Source: Rhodospirillales bacterium (GTDB taxonomy: Bacteria > Pseudomonadota > Alphaproteobacteria > Rhodospirillales > UBA2165). From it: a DNA stretch of 53,200 nucleotides. Position 1 is the first letter of the stretch, and each line of letters begins with the position of its first letter. The stretch lies in contig JAJDXO010000032.1 of assembly GCA_022823235.1 (NCBI GenBank), positions 1 through 53,200 of the forward strand, written 5' to 3'. Both the position numbers and the translations under genes were made by a program. This document shows positions 53,159 through 53,200 of this stretch, one piece after another. The notes under the pieces were generated by a model that saw only the letters and a list, made by a program, of their open reading frames with translations, did no database searches and was not told where the DNA came from.

Positions 53159-53200
53159 GGAACCCATCGTAATCATCCAGACCTGAAGGAGTATCGTTAT

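Overview
The window is high-GC DNA that looks like an alphaproteobacterium, probably of the Rhodospirillales type. The signs are paired hpnC/hpnD squalene-pathway genes beside MEP-pathway genes, alphaproteobacterial intergenic repeat families, RTX proteins with serralysin-like C-terminal modules, and a Dpp-type ABC operon. No ribosomal RNA or species marker is present, so genus is not claimed.

Layout. (1) 1-2814: two tandem, closely related RTX calcium-binding proteins, the first cut by the window edge. (2) 3316-7570: isoprenoid/hopanoid core genes. These are ispH carrying an in-frame amber codon, hpnD and hpnC on the minus strand, ispG, and tRNA-Phe(GAA). (3) 7571-9179: an integration scar containing a recombinase C-terminal remnant that reads into the tRNA-Phe antisense, a FitAB/VapBC-type toxin-antitoxin pair with a palindromic promoter, and a second recombinase remnant. 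(4) 9231-28338: a catabolic/sulfur-ester locus. It holds a beta-hydroxyacid dehydrogenase, a Crp/Fnr regulator, a predicted alpha/alpha-toroid protein, two formylglycine-type sulfatases (one strongly BetC-like), a DUF3604 protein, three sulfotransferase paralogues, an iron-dependent alcohol dehydrogenase and a complete five-gene Dpp-type ABC importer. (5) 28417-51143: a defence island with an intact large serine recombinase at its left end. (6) 51191-53200: more accessory DNA with small hypothetical genes and methyltransferase debris.

The island carries three defence blocks. The first is a prokaryotic viperin homologue overlapping a Cys-rich DUF2325-like gene, divergent from an XRE regulator with a C-terminal membrane segment. 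The second is a four-gene overlapping operon abiEi-abiEii-(nuclease-STAND)-(HNH-NACHT), headed by two phased copies of an inverted-repeat operator. The third is a type III restriction-modification pair (mod-res). Between them lie a six-zinc-ribbon protein, small hypothetical genes and a structured-RNA-like leader.

Three short sites (8732-8745, 28464-28477, 51122-51143) share a core that matches the 3' end of bacterial initiator tRNA. Each of the first two sits inside the 3' end of a minus-strand recombinase gene. I read this as tandem accretion of integrative elements next to tRNA-Phe, with the newest (28.46-51.14 kb) still carrying an intact recombinase. The strongest candidates for something undescribed are the viperin/DUF2325-like/membrane-XRE module and the AbiE plus double-STAND operon.
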